Source: Byssochlamys sp. IMV 00236
Lineage: Eukaryota; Ascomycota; Eurotiomycetes; Eurotiales; Thermoascaceae
Assembly: GCA_001931875.2 (NCBI GenBank)
Contig: MSJH02000698.1
Location: forward strand, 434,001-498,000
Reading direction: 5' to 3'
DNA length: 64,000 nt
Part shown: positions 35,731 to 47,766 of the stretch, one piece after another
Layout of the letters: each line of letters opens with the position of its first letter
How positions within the stretch are numbered: position 1 is the first letter of the stretch
The notes under the pieces: generated by a model
Told to the model about the DNA's origin: nothing
The model's database searches: none
What the model saw: only the letters and a program-made list of their open reading frames with translations
Translations under genes and position numbers: made by a program

Positions 35731-36709
35731 ATGGCTCCAATCTTACATCTTGTACGCCATGCTCAGGTACGGTACTCCCCACCTGCGATATATTGTCCTA
35801 CGAGTCTAGTAACGATCAATTAACTTTATACTGCCAACATACAGGGTGAACATAACAAAGGAGGCGACGCTTATTTGATTCGCGACCCAGTCCTGATAAA
35901 ATCTGGGTTGGATGAATGTCGGATGTTGTCTGAACAGTTCCCATACCACTCTTCCATTGATCTCATCGTCTCGTCTCCGCTGCGCCGTTCGTTATACACT
36001 GCCCTCGAGGCTTTCAAGCCAGCTATTGCCAGAGGAGTGAAAGTTGTAGCCTTGCCGGAACTGCAAGAGACGAGTGATATTGCCTGTGACACAGGGACTG
36101 AAGTCTCAGAGCTTGCGCGAGAATTCTCTGTGGAGCTAGGGCCGTCTGGACCTGTTGTTGACCTAAGCCTCTTGAAACCTGGATGGTGGGTGAAGGTGAG
36201 ATTATCGGCTTTTATGCAAAATAGAGTACTACTTCGTCTTATGAGAGAACGTCATATTGATCGTACAAATCACAGAAAGGTAAATATGCGCCGTCATCCA
36301 GCGCCCTTATCGCGCGAGCAAAAGATGCGAGACAATGGCTGCGAGCAAGGCCAGAGAAAGAGATCGTAGTTGTCGGCCATGGTGGATTCTTCCACTATCT
36401 CACTGAAGATTGGACGGGTGTCGGGGATAGCGAACATGGTCAGCCCTTCATTCCGTAAATGACAACTGTCTACTACTGGATGCTGATTCTTGTGCAGCGA
36501 GCGCTTGGGAAAATACTGAATTCCGAACATATCGGTTCGTCAGTGATGATGATGAGAATGCCAGCATTATAGAGACGGAAAAGTCCAGGGCCGATAGGGG
36601 CGTCACTGGTAGGATTCCCTCCAGGGACGAACAACGGCAGCTTTATCTGAAAGTAATGCAGTACTGGGAGGACCGGGGGTTTCAGAACCCCCTGAAGATG
36701 GAAGGGTAG
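35731..36709 (+). CDS. Histidine phosphatase (phosphoglycerate-mutase-like)
   Basis: Four exons (35731-35766, 35845-36195, 36276-36438, 36498-36709) give 253 aa. The 36-bp first exon encodes MAPILHLVRHAQ and splices to GEHNKGG, building the catalytic RHG-type motif (Arg9-His10). SPLRRSLYTALEAF supplies the second conserved arginine, and VVVGHGGFFHYL the second catalytic histidine. The C-terminal exon encodes ENTEFRTYRFVSDDDENA, as in fungal members of this branch. The family hydrolyses phosphate esters through a phosphohistidine, and the substrate of this branch is not established. It is probably cytosolic. It converges with the hydroxyacid dehydrogenase, with 189 bp between stops. Confidence 0.86.
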
Positions 36710-36898
36710 GCGTCCAGATACGATATCCGCAGAGCGCCTAGATGGTGACTTTTGGGGTATATAACGCGGTAAGAATATATCGTTTCCGCAAGCAAGTGCC
36801 ATATTCAGGAGCATTTTGAACTCTACAGTAAGGTCATTGAATCCATTGTATACATTCAATTAAACATCTAAAAGACTGCCTTCGAAATCAAGCAACGT

Positions 36899-38039
36899 CT
36901 ATGTGACCACGTTACAAGGTTGTCCTGCAACCCATCCTTCCACGATCTTCTTGGCCACATCTACCAGATTCTGTTGTGTTCGCTCCGCAACCCATGCCAT
37001 ATGAGGACTGACAGTCAGGTTCAAATCCTTCGTATCTTCCCTCAACAGAGCAGACGTCTCTGGAGAAGCTGGCTCTCGGAGAAAGACGTCTGTCGCGGCG
37101 CCCGCGATCAAATCTTTCTTAAGCGCTGCTACCAGTGCTTCCTCATTGATGATACCGCCACGCGCGACGTTAACCAGCACCGCGTGCGGCGACATTCTCT
37201 CAAACTCTGGTGTCGAAATCAAGTCCATAGTTGAAGGGTTGCGAGGAACAACAACGAAAATGACGGTGCACTTCCGGATGATTTCCTCGAACGGCGTGCG
37301 CTCTTCTGACTGTAGTACGGATGGAAGTGCTGTTGCTCCAGCACCTTTGCGGCCGGATATTAAAACCTTCATCCCTAGGCTCTGTGCCAGCTGTGCGATT
37401 CTTTTTCCTGTATTATATGTCAATTTCCGATACTGGCCAATAGAACGCAATCGCAACCATATTTCCTAATCAATGGAGATGCATTGAGAGAAGGTCTTAT
37501 TCGATCTTATTCGACTTACCAACAACTCCATAGCCAATAATTCCGGCCACCTCCTCTTGACAAGTCAACGGCGCGGTGCCATCCTTGTTTAACATGTCAA
37601 ACATCAATGTGCCCTTTTGCGCCCACGCGCCTGTCCTCGTCATATTATGCATCTGAAGCATCTTCCGCCTAGCTGCAAAGTATAGTCCGATTGCATGCTC
37701 TGAGACCGCCTCGATATTGACTCCAGGACTGTTACTGACCACAATGCCTCGCTTCCGACATGCCTCCAGATCGATGCAGTCTGTACCCGATGCAGTCACC
37801 GCAATGAATTTCAAATACGGCGTGACTTCAGGAGACAGCGCGACAGCATCGAGGCGGGTGGTGGCCAGGACGATGATAGTTGCGTCGTGGATGCGCGCGT
37901 GCAGCTCTGAGAAGGGCGTTTCCTTATAAATGAATTCCGTCTTGGTGTATGGCGGGGGAAGATCGAAATGCGGGCAAGGGAAGTATTGCGTCTGGAGCAT
38001 CACGATGTTGTGATGCGTGGGCGAGGGCGGTGCTCCCAT
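36899..38039 (-). CDS. D-isomer-specific 2-hydroxyacid dehydrogenase
   Basis: Two exons (38039-37520 and 37407-36899) give 342 aa, the usual family length. The NAD-binding Rossmann motif is completed by splicing: GIIGYGVVGKRIAQ (about 168-181). Catalytic residues can be placed: Arg in NVARGGIINEEALV, Glu in TDVFLREPASP and His in TVSPHMAWVAERT. ASGTDCIDLEACRKRGIVVSNSPGVN is the typical segment before the coenzyme domain. The enzyme reduces a 2-oxoacid to a D-2-hydroxyacid with NAD(P)H, in the glyoxylate/hydroxypyruvate-reductase-like clade. The exact substrate is not readable. The start ATG at 38039 is the first in frame. Confidence 0.9.
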
Positions 38040-40815
38040 TGTGTAGATATTATTCCTTCCTATTCCCTTGTCCGAGTATAACTAGCTGCGATACAATCCG
38101 TCCTTTGCTATTTAGTCAAATGGATGGAATTGGCTTTGTTGGTTTGTAGTTGACGGTTCACCGGGCTAAGAACAACTAATGAAAAGTTATCTATTTATAC
38201 TCTTCCAGTGCCATCCTCTTTTAACCGCCTCTGCCCGGCGCCCTGTCGATAACATATTGTGGGTCGCAATCAGACTTATGAGGCTTGGCCGTGGCATATT
38301 ATTAAGTATCCGATAAAGAAGAACTGAACAGTCTCTGGAGTCAGTGTCCGGTCCGACTCCAAAGAACTAATCGAACCTTGCAGTAGTATATATCATGTTT
38401 TTCATAGAGGAAAATAACAGTTTTTCCTATTTGATTCATGAACAAAAGTCTTAGTGCGTTCGGTCTCCTCAAGTCTTTCGTGGGCGGAACGGAAAGCCTG
38501 ATAGTCACCAGTGCGGAAGTCTCGATAAGCTGGAAAGCGCACCATTTTGTTCATCAGTCGTAGCATATTTACGTGCCTTGGTGATCTCTGCTCCAATATC
38601 TGCCATTACTTCGTCATAGTCACTGCGACACAGGAAAACTCTAGCCGGAGGCTTGTCTCTAATATTGATGTCCCGAAAAGCTGAAGTTCTTTTGAGGTGA
38701 AGGATCTCTCCAAGCTTTGCGCTTGCCTTGGGCGATATTTATTCTCGCCATCTTCTGGAGGACATAGAATTACCTTGCGTCTCCATCACCCTGTCGCAGC
38801 AATCTGAAGCCCAGGCCATCATTGTTCAGGCGTCTTGTCCAATTGTGATGGCAATGGTTACAAGGCCGACTTATATGAGAGAGGAGAAGGAAAGCAGTAT
38901 TGCTTCTCACGGAATGACTAGGCTGAGGCTAATAAGAAGATTGAATCGTGGTTGTTCAATCACATTCCAGGAGTCTGCTGCTGAGTTTCACAGCAGCCGC
39001 ACCTTGAGATTGAAACGTCAACTTTCTAGCATATGGCTATCTATATTATCTCTCGCTTTCCCTCGGCGGGCCTTGCAATACGGGATCATGGACAGCTGCA
39101 TGAAAGGCACCTTGATCTCATAAGTATCAGCAGGACCCTGCAATACAGAGGCCTGAACTCGTAGATTCTGCTGAAATCTCGAAGATATACGACATCTACA
39201 CACGATGGAGCAGGAATTTGGAAAAGGGAGCCGGCGTCAATAAGAACAGTAGCCGAAAGACCCCGTGTGCCGATAGAGGAAAGCCTCGATTTGGGGACCT
39301 TATCTATTAAGTAGCATACATGTAGCACACATGTACGATAGGTTTTGAGTTCCTCTTCTGTCTGACACCGATGGTTTACATGATTGGAGATTAAGTCGGT
39401 CACTAGGTACTTCTTGCGCACAACTTAGCTCACTTATGAACGTATACTAACTATTCTGAACGCTTAAATATTGCACATGATAGACTCTCAGCCTACATTA
39501 AGCATCCTGAAGAGCTCACCGGGAAATGTCGGTAAGCATTATTTGTTTTTTAGCCATTTCCCGCTTTAGTGTCCTGAGGTTCTCCAACGTTTGGAAGCTT
39601 AACATGAGGGCTCCGATGAATTACATCCAGACTATTACTCCTGCCCATCCGGACTCTCCTTTTAGTGTTATCGAAGTCGGACATGCTCTAGTGTTCTGCT
39701 TTAACATATTCCTTAATGCCTTTGCCATGACGGTCGAGGTAGCCAGTTTTGGTTCTGTTGATTATAATGTCTGAGTAACATTCCTGTCAAATCCAACAAC
39801 CACTCCTCAACGAGTCATATTCTAACTACTCTTATCATAAAATGCTTATCTCCCAGGTATACCAAATCCAAATGGTCTTTGCAATTCATGAAAACAAAAC
39901 ATGAATAAATAAACCAAGATCAAATGCTACTTCATTATTTTGATTCCCAAAGCGCCTTTCTCAAGCGATTAACTGGACGAAACGCTCTGGTGACCATAAA
40001 TCATCGGTTCATGAAGAAGAAATCATAAACACTGCCTGCCTGATACAGATAAGCCAGGCTTTCATTACTACCTGTACTTTCCAACTCCATATGCTCACCT
40101 GAGGGAAAACACATGGAACGTGCACCAGGTGATCGAAGCACGGAAATATCCGAAGCTAAGTTAGCAACGTCGCTCGGATATCTTTTTGATCATCTCATTT
40201 CTAACTAAAATAAGGACATCCTCGCTAACACGGTGCTATAAGCGTGATACCCCACCAATTAACCCGCGTCCTATTAGGTCCTTATCCCTCACTCCTATTT
40301 TTTTGGGGGGGGCCAATGCGTGATGTTGTACATGCGTTGGACGATAGGATAAGCTGGTTTGGATGCCATTTGATGACCGCCAGCCTAACAAAAAGGTCAA
40401 TATCTTAGGCTGGCGTTGAACCATAGCGCTACTATCTGCCGTGGGACTGATTTGTCTGGACTCCAGCCACCGTGTCACTGTCCGTTATAAAGACAGGATA
40501 AAAGGGTTACATTCTCGAGTTTAGTTAACCTGGACACTGCATACAGAATATGAGGCGCGTGCTAGGAGCCCGCCGCTGGCTAGTTGGTATTTCTGTTATC
40601 TACAGTACTGAACTGAAACGAATCTTCTTTATGTGTTCCAGAACCCCGGCCTCCATTGCGAATAGTAGCCACCAAAGACGCGATGACAAGCAATTCCATA
40701 TTTGCATTACACCATCCACTGTTTTATATCCATCATTGAGTATAAGACAAGCTCTACTGAGGGGTCGAGGCGACGAGATCGTGCGCAACGCCTTTGATCT
40801 TCACTTCCACGCAAA
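38040..40815. other. Gene-poor, AT-rich stretch
   Basis: 2.8 kb without a confident gene. Frames at 38402-38596 (-), 38728-39123 (+), 39086-39421 (-), 39526-39774 (+) and 40550-41086 (+) are short and lack domains. One plus-strand reading at about 38815-38920 gives a short Cys-containing peptide (SNCDGNGYKADLYERGEGKQ, then YCFSRND and a stop), which hints at a decayed small secreted protein. This is weak. The last several hundred bases should contain the promoter of the second OPT gene. Confidence 0.35.
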
Positions 40816-43736
40816 ATGCCGGCTTCTGCTATCGCTATCGGTGCTCTTGACTCTGCCGACAGCACGGTCTCCTCGTCTCCCAGCCATCAAATGGTCAACG
40901 AAGATGGCCTCGCTGCTGACCAGGAGAAAATTAGCAAAGATGATGCCTTCGTACTGGACACAGAGATCAATGCTATCCCACATTATCATGACGATAGCAC
41001 TGGCGGTAACGAGACCACAATCGTCACAGGTGCTGATGCCGCCAAATACCTGCTGCCGCTGCGGGACGACAGCGAGCCTGCGTTGACCTTCCGGAGTCTC
41101 TTCCTAGCCTCGGTGCTGTCATGTTTTCAGGCTGTTATGACCCAGATCTACACCGTGAGTTAAACATGTTAACATGTGTGGGCTTCAACGGTCTACGCCT
41201 CCATTGTGTACGACATAGGCTGACTGACCGCCCAGTTCAAACCGACTTATGTAACTATTCAAGGCACTTTTATTGTGGTCATTGCCTATTTTCTCGGAAA
41301 AGCATGGGCCGCATTTCTCCCCCGGGGTGATCGATATGAGGCCCGATGGAGGGAGCGAGGTGGTCAGGGAAGACCTCCCCTATGGATCAGGATCATCTCC
41401 TTTTTCAACTACGGGCCTTGGAATCTGAAAGAGCACGCGGTATGCTCTCTTACTGCAACATCCGCCTCCAATGGCGCCGATGTTAGCACTGTATTCGCTG
41501 CGCAAAAGCTCTTCTATAACCTGCCCCTAACTGCGACCACCGTGGTCTTGAGTACCATCTCGATTGGATTGTTTGGCTACGGCCTTGCCGGTATCATGCG
41601 TCCCATTGCCGTCTGGCAAGTCGATGCAGTTTACTGGGGCACTCTTCCTGTGGTGAAAACTCTTCAGGGTCTTCATTGGCAGAACCTGAAGGGCTCCAAA
41701 CCTCTCCGATACTTTTGGTATGCTTTTGCGGCCATGTTCTCCTACGAGTGGTTCCCTGCCTATATTTGGCCATGGCTCAACTCTATCTCCATTCCCTGCC
41801 TAGCCTCAATGCATGCTACTGGTAACACGGCTTCTATACTGACAACCCTCTTTGGCGGGTCTGTCAACAACGAGGGATTAGGGCTCTTCAGTTTTTCTTT
41901 CGACTGGCAATATGTAAGATAGATTATCATTCCTCTATATATATATATATATATACTAAGTGAACGAGGCTAACCTTCTGCAGATCACTTCCTACCAGAC
42001 TTCCCTTCCTCTTAAGCTGCAAGCCAATGCTGCGGCAGGCTTCCTCGTCTGCTATATCGTGATGCTCGCCATTTACTACGGTAACGCCTGGGGCTCAAAG
42101 TCTCTACCATTCATGTCGACGCAACTTCTATCAAAGAACGGCACAACGTACCCCAGCGCCGAAATTTTCCCCGGTGGTGTGCTCGATACGTCCGGTTTGG
42201 CCAAGTACGGTATTCCCAAACTTAGCGGGACCTTCGCGTATGCAATGTTCATGGCGAATGCTGCCGTAAGCACCCCCAATCCTGACATACAACAATGAAT
42301 AACTCCTTGTAGTCACTGACTGACTGACTGACTGAATGAATGAAATACTCAGATCGGCGCTATGGTTGCCCACTGTTTCCTCTTTTGGGGCGGGGACATA
42401 AAAAAGGCATACAAGAACGCAAAAAAAGCGACCTATGAAGATCGACATCATGCACATATGGCGGAGCATTACAAGGAAACGCCGTGGTGGTGGTACGTTT
42501 CCGTGCTCGTTTTCAGTTTCGTCATCGGTCTCGTCGTCGTTATCAAGGAGAACATTACCCTTCCCGTTTGGGCATACATCGTGTCGCTAGTGGTTGGAAT
42601 AGTATTTGCACCCTTTGTGAGTATACCCCTTATACCAAAGTTATATTCCTTTATATATCAAAAGTTTCTTTCCTTCCTTACAGAGTGAAGTTTTTCTAAC
42701 ACTCCTCAAGAGCGCCATCCTCTACTCTCGTTATGGTAATGGTATCGCTACGAATAACCTCTCAAAACTAATGGCAGGTCTGATCCTCCCCGGCCGCCCC
42801 GTCGGTAACATGTACTTTGCTTGTTGGTCACACAATACCATTTCCAACACAGTCAACCTATGCAATGACTTGAAGATGGGTGAATACCGTAAGTTTACTG
42901 TCCTATCCTATCCTATCCTCTCCTGTCCATGGACCTCTGATACATACATACCATACATACATACATACTGACCCCAATGCAATGCAAATACAGTCAAGAT
43001 TCCTCCCCGCGTCATGTTCATCACTCAATGCTACGGTACTATACTAGGCGCTTTCATCAATTACGCCGTAATGATCGCCATCGTTACAGGCAATTCCGAA
43101 ATCCTCATCAAAGGCAACGGTGACTCTTCCTGGAGTGGCGCGACCATTCAGGCATATAATACGAATGCAGCTTCGTGGGCGCTTTCCAAATACCTTTATC
43201 GGACCGGTACCCCGTATGAGATCGTGCCTATTGGACTTGCAATAGGCGCTGGCGCCGTCGTTGTTCATCGTGTCGTTGTTCACGTACGTAATGTTATATA
43301 CATACATGACCCCCTTAATACTATCCACCCATTCCCTTACCTGATATCCTTCCCATCCTTCCTCTCATATCATACTGATTTCTAGGCGCACACCCAGTTC
43401 ATCCCCAAGATTCGAAACTTCTCACTCAAGGATTTCAATTTCCCCCAATTCATCCAATACGCCGGCTACATCCCCTACAACCAGAGCCAAACCTGCGTCA
43501 TCTGGAGCCAGCTTTCAGCTGGATTCTTCGTCCAATATTACCTCCGGAACTACCATCCGCGGATCTTCAAGGATTATTCGTATCTAGTCACGGGAGCTTT
43601 TGATGGGGCGAGTCTCACGGTGTTGTTCATTTTGTCTTTTGCTGTTTTTGGGGCTGGTGGGAGGTCGGTTCCTTTTCCGAAGTGGTGGGGGAATAATGTT
43701 AATGGCAATTACGACTTTTGTCCTGCGACGAACTAG
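40816..43736 (+). CDS. OPT-family small oligopeptide transporter (second copy)
   Basis: Seven exons (40816-41154, 41236-41913, 41984-42265, 42353-42616, 42684-42888, 42994-43283, 43386-43736) give 802 aa with intact frames. After a polar N-terminus (about 80 aa) come LTFRSLFLASVLSCFQAVMTQIYT|FKPTYVTIQ, then FNYGPWNLKEHAVCSLTATSAS (the OPT NPGPFN/KEH region), AMFSYEWFPAYIWPWLNSIS, GNMYFACWSHNTISNTVNL and the terminal SVPFPKWWGNNVNGNYDFCPATN, characteristic of fungal OPT peptide transporters. It should be a proton-coupled plasma-membrane importer of tetra/pentapeptides or glutathione-like substrates. It is clearly a different subfamily from the copy at 32.7 kb. Its introns carry several microsatellites. 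Confidence 0.92.
41936..41955. repeat. (TA)n microsatellite in OPT intron 2
   Basis: A 20-bp run of TA dinucleotides lies inside the intron 41914-41983 of the second OPT gene. Confidence 0.85.
42316..42344. repeat. (CTGA)n microsatellite in OPT intron 3
   Basis: About five CTGA units are followed by ATGA variants, inside intron 42266-42352, just before the acceptor. Confidence 0.8.
42901..42968. repeat. (TCCTA)n and (ATAC)n microsatellites in OPT intron 5
   Basis: TCCTATCCTATCCTATCC occurs at the intron start (from 42901) and an ATAC-type tetranucleotide run lies at about 42940-42968, both inside intron 42889-42993. Confidence 0.8.
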
Positions 43737-44196
43737 TTAGGTTAAGTAGGCGGGGCTTGCTGTGGATGCGAGGTGTCCCAGATATGCAGCTTGAAATAAA
43801 TAGGATACGAGTGGTCTATCTGTACTAAATAGGGGCTCGTGAATAGGCAGGCGATTGCTATTAAAGATTATATACAATATACCAGACTCATACTACATCA
43901 AGACGCTGGATATAATTAATCATAAGTAAACTAACAGAGAGAGATCTGGTCAATGAGGTCCTTCCTCGTTCGCCGTTAGGCTCGGTATGATCGTTTGGGA
44001 ATCAGTTATCTTTTAAGTGGGATAGTTAGTGATACTTCATTCCAAGTGACGAAAGATGAGCGCGTTCATTGCTGAACACTAGCCAAAGAAGAGATACAAG
44101 TCCTATACAAACGAAAAGGGGTATATACAGAAATTCATAAAACCACCAACATGGTTCTCATGACCCAACACCATAGCACATATATCTTTATCATGC
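43737..44196. other. Intergenic between convergent OPT and nucleobase permease genes
   Basis: 460 bp of AT-rich downstream sequence between two stop codons. No gene is seen. Confidence 0.4.
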
Positions 44197-46094
44197 CTAT
44201 ACCAAAAGATCCTGAACGGGCGGTTCCTTTTTGTCTTTCCCAGAAAGTTTCGAGGTCGAACTATTAACTTTTTGATCCCCGGGAATGACAACATCCTCAT
44301 CGGTGGCCTCACCAACGCTAACCTCCTCGCCGTATGCGACCTGGAGGTTGTCGACATCGACATCGAGTTCATTCCACGTCTCACTCGTCTCAGGAATCCT
44401 CACCACTCGCGTGAGGATGTAGTATACCACAGACGAGACGATAAACCCTGCGAAGAAATTCAAGTTGTAGATGTATTGAGCTCCAACGGGGACATTACGG
44501 CCGACAGCACCGACGAAACCGACAATGTTGATGAGGATTCCAGAAATGTAAGCCACGTAGCCGTGCCAGGAGACTCCGTATACGTAGAAATAAGGGCTGC
44601 GCTTGCGCGCACTGTATAGTTCCTTGATGTTCAGGTATCCTTTGCGCACAAAGTAGTAGTCGCAGACGATAACACCGGCGATGGAGGAGAGGAATACGGA
44701 GTATGCGGAGAGATAGGTGGTGAATTGGTTCGAGCTGGAGAGCAATTTCCACGGGCACATGGCGAGTGCGATGGCGGCACAGACATAGCCTCCTCGTCGG
44801 ATGTTGATGTATCGGGGAAATAGCGCGGTCATGTCCGTACCAGCGGACACAGTGTTGGCTGCGATGTTGGTACCTAGCTGGGCCAGAGCGAAGCCTAGAG
44901 AGATGATGAAGATACCGAAGCGTTCGCCGGAACTGGCTCCTTCGAGGAATTTCGTCAGGACATCAAGTGGGTTCCAGATTTCCTCGTCAAAGAGCACCGT
45001 CGCGGAGGACGAGACAATGATACCGATGAAGGATGTGATGGCGAAGCCGATTGGAATGGTGAAGAGCTGGGACCAAAGGGCATCCCTGGGTTTTCTAGCG
45101 AAGCGGGAGAAATCCGGATCGTTGACGATCAAGGTCGCGAAGTTGGCGATGGACGACATGATGCCTTTGATGACGCCCCATGCCAGGTCACTTCCATGTA
45201 CGGAGCTGGGTTGGTGCACGATGGGACCGATGCCGTTGGCTCGATGAATTGCCCAGGCGAAAAAGGCAATGCCAGCAATGGGTGTAAAGTATGCCTTCAC
45301 CGTGAAGAGATGGCGAATCTTGTGCACGGGGAACCAGATGGCCGGGAGCATGCAAAGCCAGAAAAGGAAGAAACTGACAAAGTCTTTCGTCGTCGTACCG
45401 GAGCTTGCGGGCATCGAGTTCGGCAGACGTGCGTAACTAGGCCAGATAGCGGTGATCATCAGGGTGATGCATTCACCTGCAGAGCTGTCAGCTGTGCTCG
45501 AGGTAGGGTAGGATAGGATGCAATTCTATCTCACCTCCAATCCATGACTGGACTCCCGTCCATATGCAGGCCATAGCGGCTCGATTGAAGACCGGCCACA
45601 ATGAGCCCCAGATGCCGAAAGACGCTCTTGTGACGACCGGGAAGGAGATGTGGTAGGTGGCTCCAATCCTTCCTGTCAGACAGATAAAGCAAGCGGCGAT
45701 GAAATATCCCACCCAGACACAGATCCACGACTGCCACCAGGACAGGCCGCCCACAATCATTGAGGAGGAGATCATCCACGTATTCTGGCGGGTATTTAGT
45801 TCATGTCCACACCCATTCTCCGATCAAGGAGGACCCACGATGTTGAAAGAGTCCGCAATCCAGAATCCGACATAGTTCCATGCACTCCATTGGCGCCGTT
45901 CGGGTTCGACTAGATACAACCATCTGGATGAGCACACGGCGCTCTCGACACATGCAATGCGGTCCATCTTCAGGAAACTCACCTGGTTTCAAATCCTCAT
46001 TGATCAACATGAGCTGGGTCTGGGTGAGGCCCGGCTCCGTGCCCGACACTGCCAGCTTGTCGATGCATCTTTTGGCTCGCAGCCTGAGCGCCAT
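44197..46094 (-). CDS. NCS1-family nucleobase permease (Fur type, uracil/allantoin-like)
   Basis: Four exons (46094-45983, 45909-45839, 45784-45535, 45476-44197) give 570 aa. Spliced landmarks are KPVEPERRQWSAWNYVGFW and SFNINTWMISSSMIVGGLSWWQSW (transmembrane segment 1 of NCS1 carriers), then SFGIWGSLWPVFNRAAMACIW, SIANFATLIVNDPDFSRFA, FALAQLGTNIAANTVSAGTDM and VFLSSIAGVIVCDYYFVRKG. Twelve transmembrane segments are expected, followed by an acidic cytosolic tail. The family imports uracil, allantoin or related compounds with a proton. The GTNIAANTVSAGTDM region looks most like the FurD uracil carrier of Aspergillus, but FurA/FurE specificity cannot be excluded. Its promoter holds several GATA sites. 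Confidence 0.88.
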
Positions 46095-46948
46095 GACGGG
46101 CAGCTAGCTTTCCAGCAGTCAGGAAATCCCGACAGGAAGGAATTAAACAATTAAACGAGAGTGTACGGATCCTTTGGTTATGGCGTCGGTGAATTGTACG
46201 CCTCGAGCGTAGCAATCACAGTGACGTCGTGATAGATGGACGGAGGAGAACGGCCGGACCCAGACAATAATGTCTAGATTCTAGACTAGACAGGAATGCG
46301 GGATGGATAGTAAGTAGTATATCTTGTGACTTCTACATCCTCCACGGGGGGAAGAACGATATATGTAGCTTTCCCCATGGTCTTGGACAAGGGATCATTA
46401 TCAGTAATACCCTTGGGCCGTGCGGGAAGCGATGGCAAAAACATGGTTATCACCGATGATAGTCGACTGGCTTATCATTTTCCGTTGCTCGATCGCGTCG
46501 AGTAAGCAGAAATACTAAATTAAAGCCAGACCTCAAGACCAGCGCGGGGAATATACGAATACTAATATCTAGCGCAGAGATAAGCTCCACCGTGGCTCGC
46601 CGGGTGCGGAGCTGGCCGAGATAGACCCAAGACGGTGACTCGATGGGATCGAGTAATCCATTTAATATGTAGTAGTAACTAAGTACTTGTTACAACGGTT
46701 GATTTACGTTGGCCTACTTTGGTGAGTTTACTGACATATATTTTGTGATTTGTTCCAAGTATCTAGGGGATCTGTGGGCGACCAGACAGACCAAGAGGGA
46801 AAGTGCCGTCTGGCTCGGATTAACGATGATCCGGAGCTTCGTCTCCCGTCCTTTCCAGCTACCTAACCTTTAACAAACGGAACAACTACCTAGGTACCTT
46901 CTACACTGCTTCCATTTCCTTATTATCTTATCCCAATCATTAGACAAG
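46095..46948. promoter_or_regulatory. Divergent promoter of permease and kinase-like gene with a GATA-site cluster
   Basis: 854 bp between divergent start codons. HGATAR-type sites for AreA-like GATA factors are TTATCA at 46447-46452 and 46472-46477 (reverse), TGATAG at 46457-46462 and AGATAAG at 46578-46584, with further GATA words near 46230, 46305 and 46620. Nitrogen control of nucleobase uptake is well known in Aspergillus. Use of these sites is inferred. Confidence 0.4.
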
Positions 46949-47766
46949 ATGGAGTTGACTGATGTGAAGCCTTCTGAGATTACGTTTAAGCAACACCTGT
47001 TCAGTTCTGATTTCTCTGTGATATTTCTTGTCGTCATCCGGAATCAGACATGCGTCATGAAAGTGGTTAGGTAGTCAGCCCTAACTAAGTCTCATAGTTA
47101 ATCTAACCAGTAACCTTTCTTATATAGCATCATGGACGTGGTCCACGACTGCCTTATGAGGTAACGGATCGTGAGCTAGATATAAATGTCTGCGAGCGCG
47201 ATGCATATCGGCGACTAAAGGAGCGCGGGCTCTGTGATCGCAGAATTGTCCCGCAGTTCTACGGTAGCATGGACAAGTTTGATCCGAGACCTTGCCAACC
47301 ACATCTGAATATGTTTGTAGAGGATGAATATCCTCCTAGTGCAATTTTACTAGAATATCTTCCGAATGTGGAGATGATCCATCTGCATAACTATACCACT
47401 GAGCGGGCAGATAGGTTTATTGAAGGGATTAAGGAGATTCACAAGGCATTGATATTTCACGGCGATACCAAACCACGGAATATGCTCTTGGTCAAGGATG
47501 ACCCTGACCCTGATCGAGTCATCTGGATCGATTTTGACAGGGCTGACACTTACCATGAAGATCAAATTACTGAGAGGCAAAGGAGCTTTCTGAGAGAGGA
47601 AGAAGGAATAGTCGTCTCCTTCAAGCATCACATGGTGAGTGTCTTGCCTTATGAGGCTATCGACCGGCTAGTTATATATAATTGCTGATTGATATTTTGA
47701 CACAAACAGGACGAAGACGTCAAGAAAGGAAAGCTTGTCAAAGCATATCTCTTCTATTGTACTTAA
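46949..47766 (+). CDS. Small protein-kinase-like (phosphotransferase-fold) protein, function unknown
   Basis: Three exons (46949-47065, 47128-47634, 47710-47766) give 226 aa. It begins MELTDVKPSEITF. A Lys in CVMKV may be the nucleotide lysine. A Cys/Glu segment (INVCERDAYRRLKERG) could hold the C-helix glutamate. AILLEYLPNVEMI is the hinge region, HGDTKPRNML the catalytic loop (Asp in HGD) and WIDFDRAD the metal-binding DFD. The protein ends shortly after DFD, so the usual C-lobe is very short. Such small fungal kinase-like proteins are common in Eurotiales and their substrates are unknown. HGD rather than HRD points to the RIO/choline-kinase-like group. It may be active or a pseudokinase. 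Confidence 0.75.
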
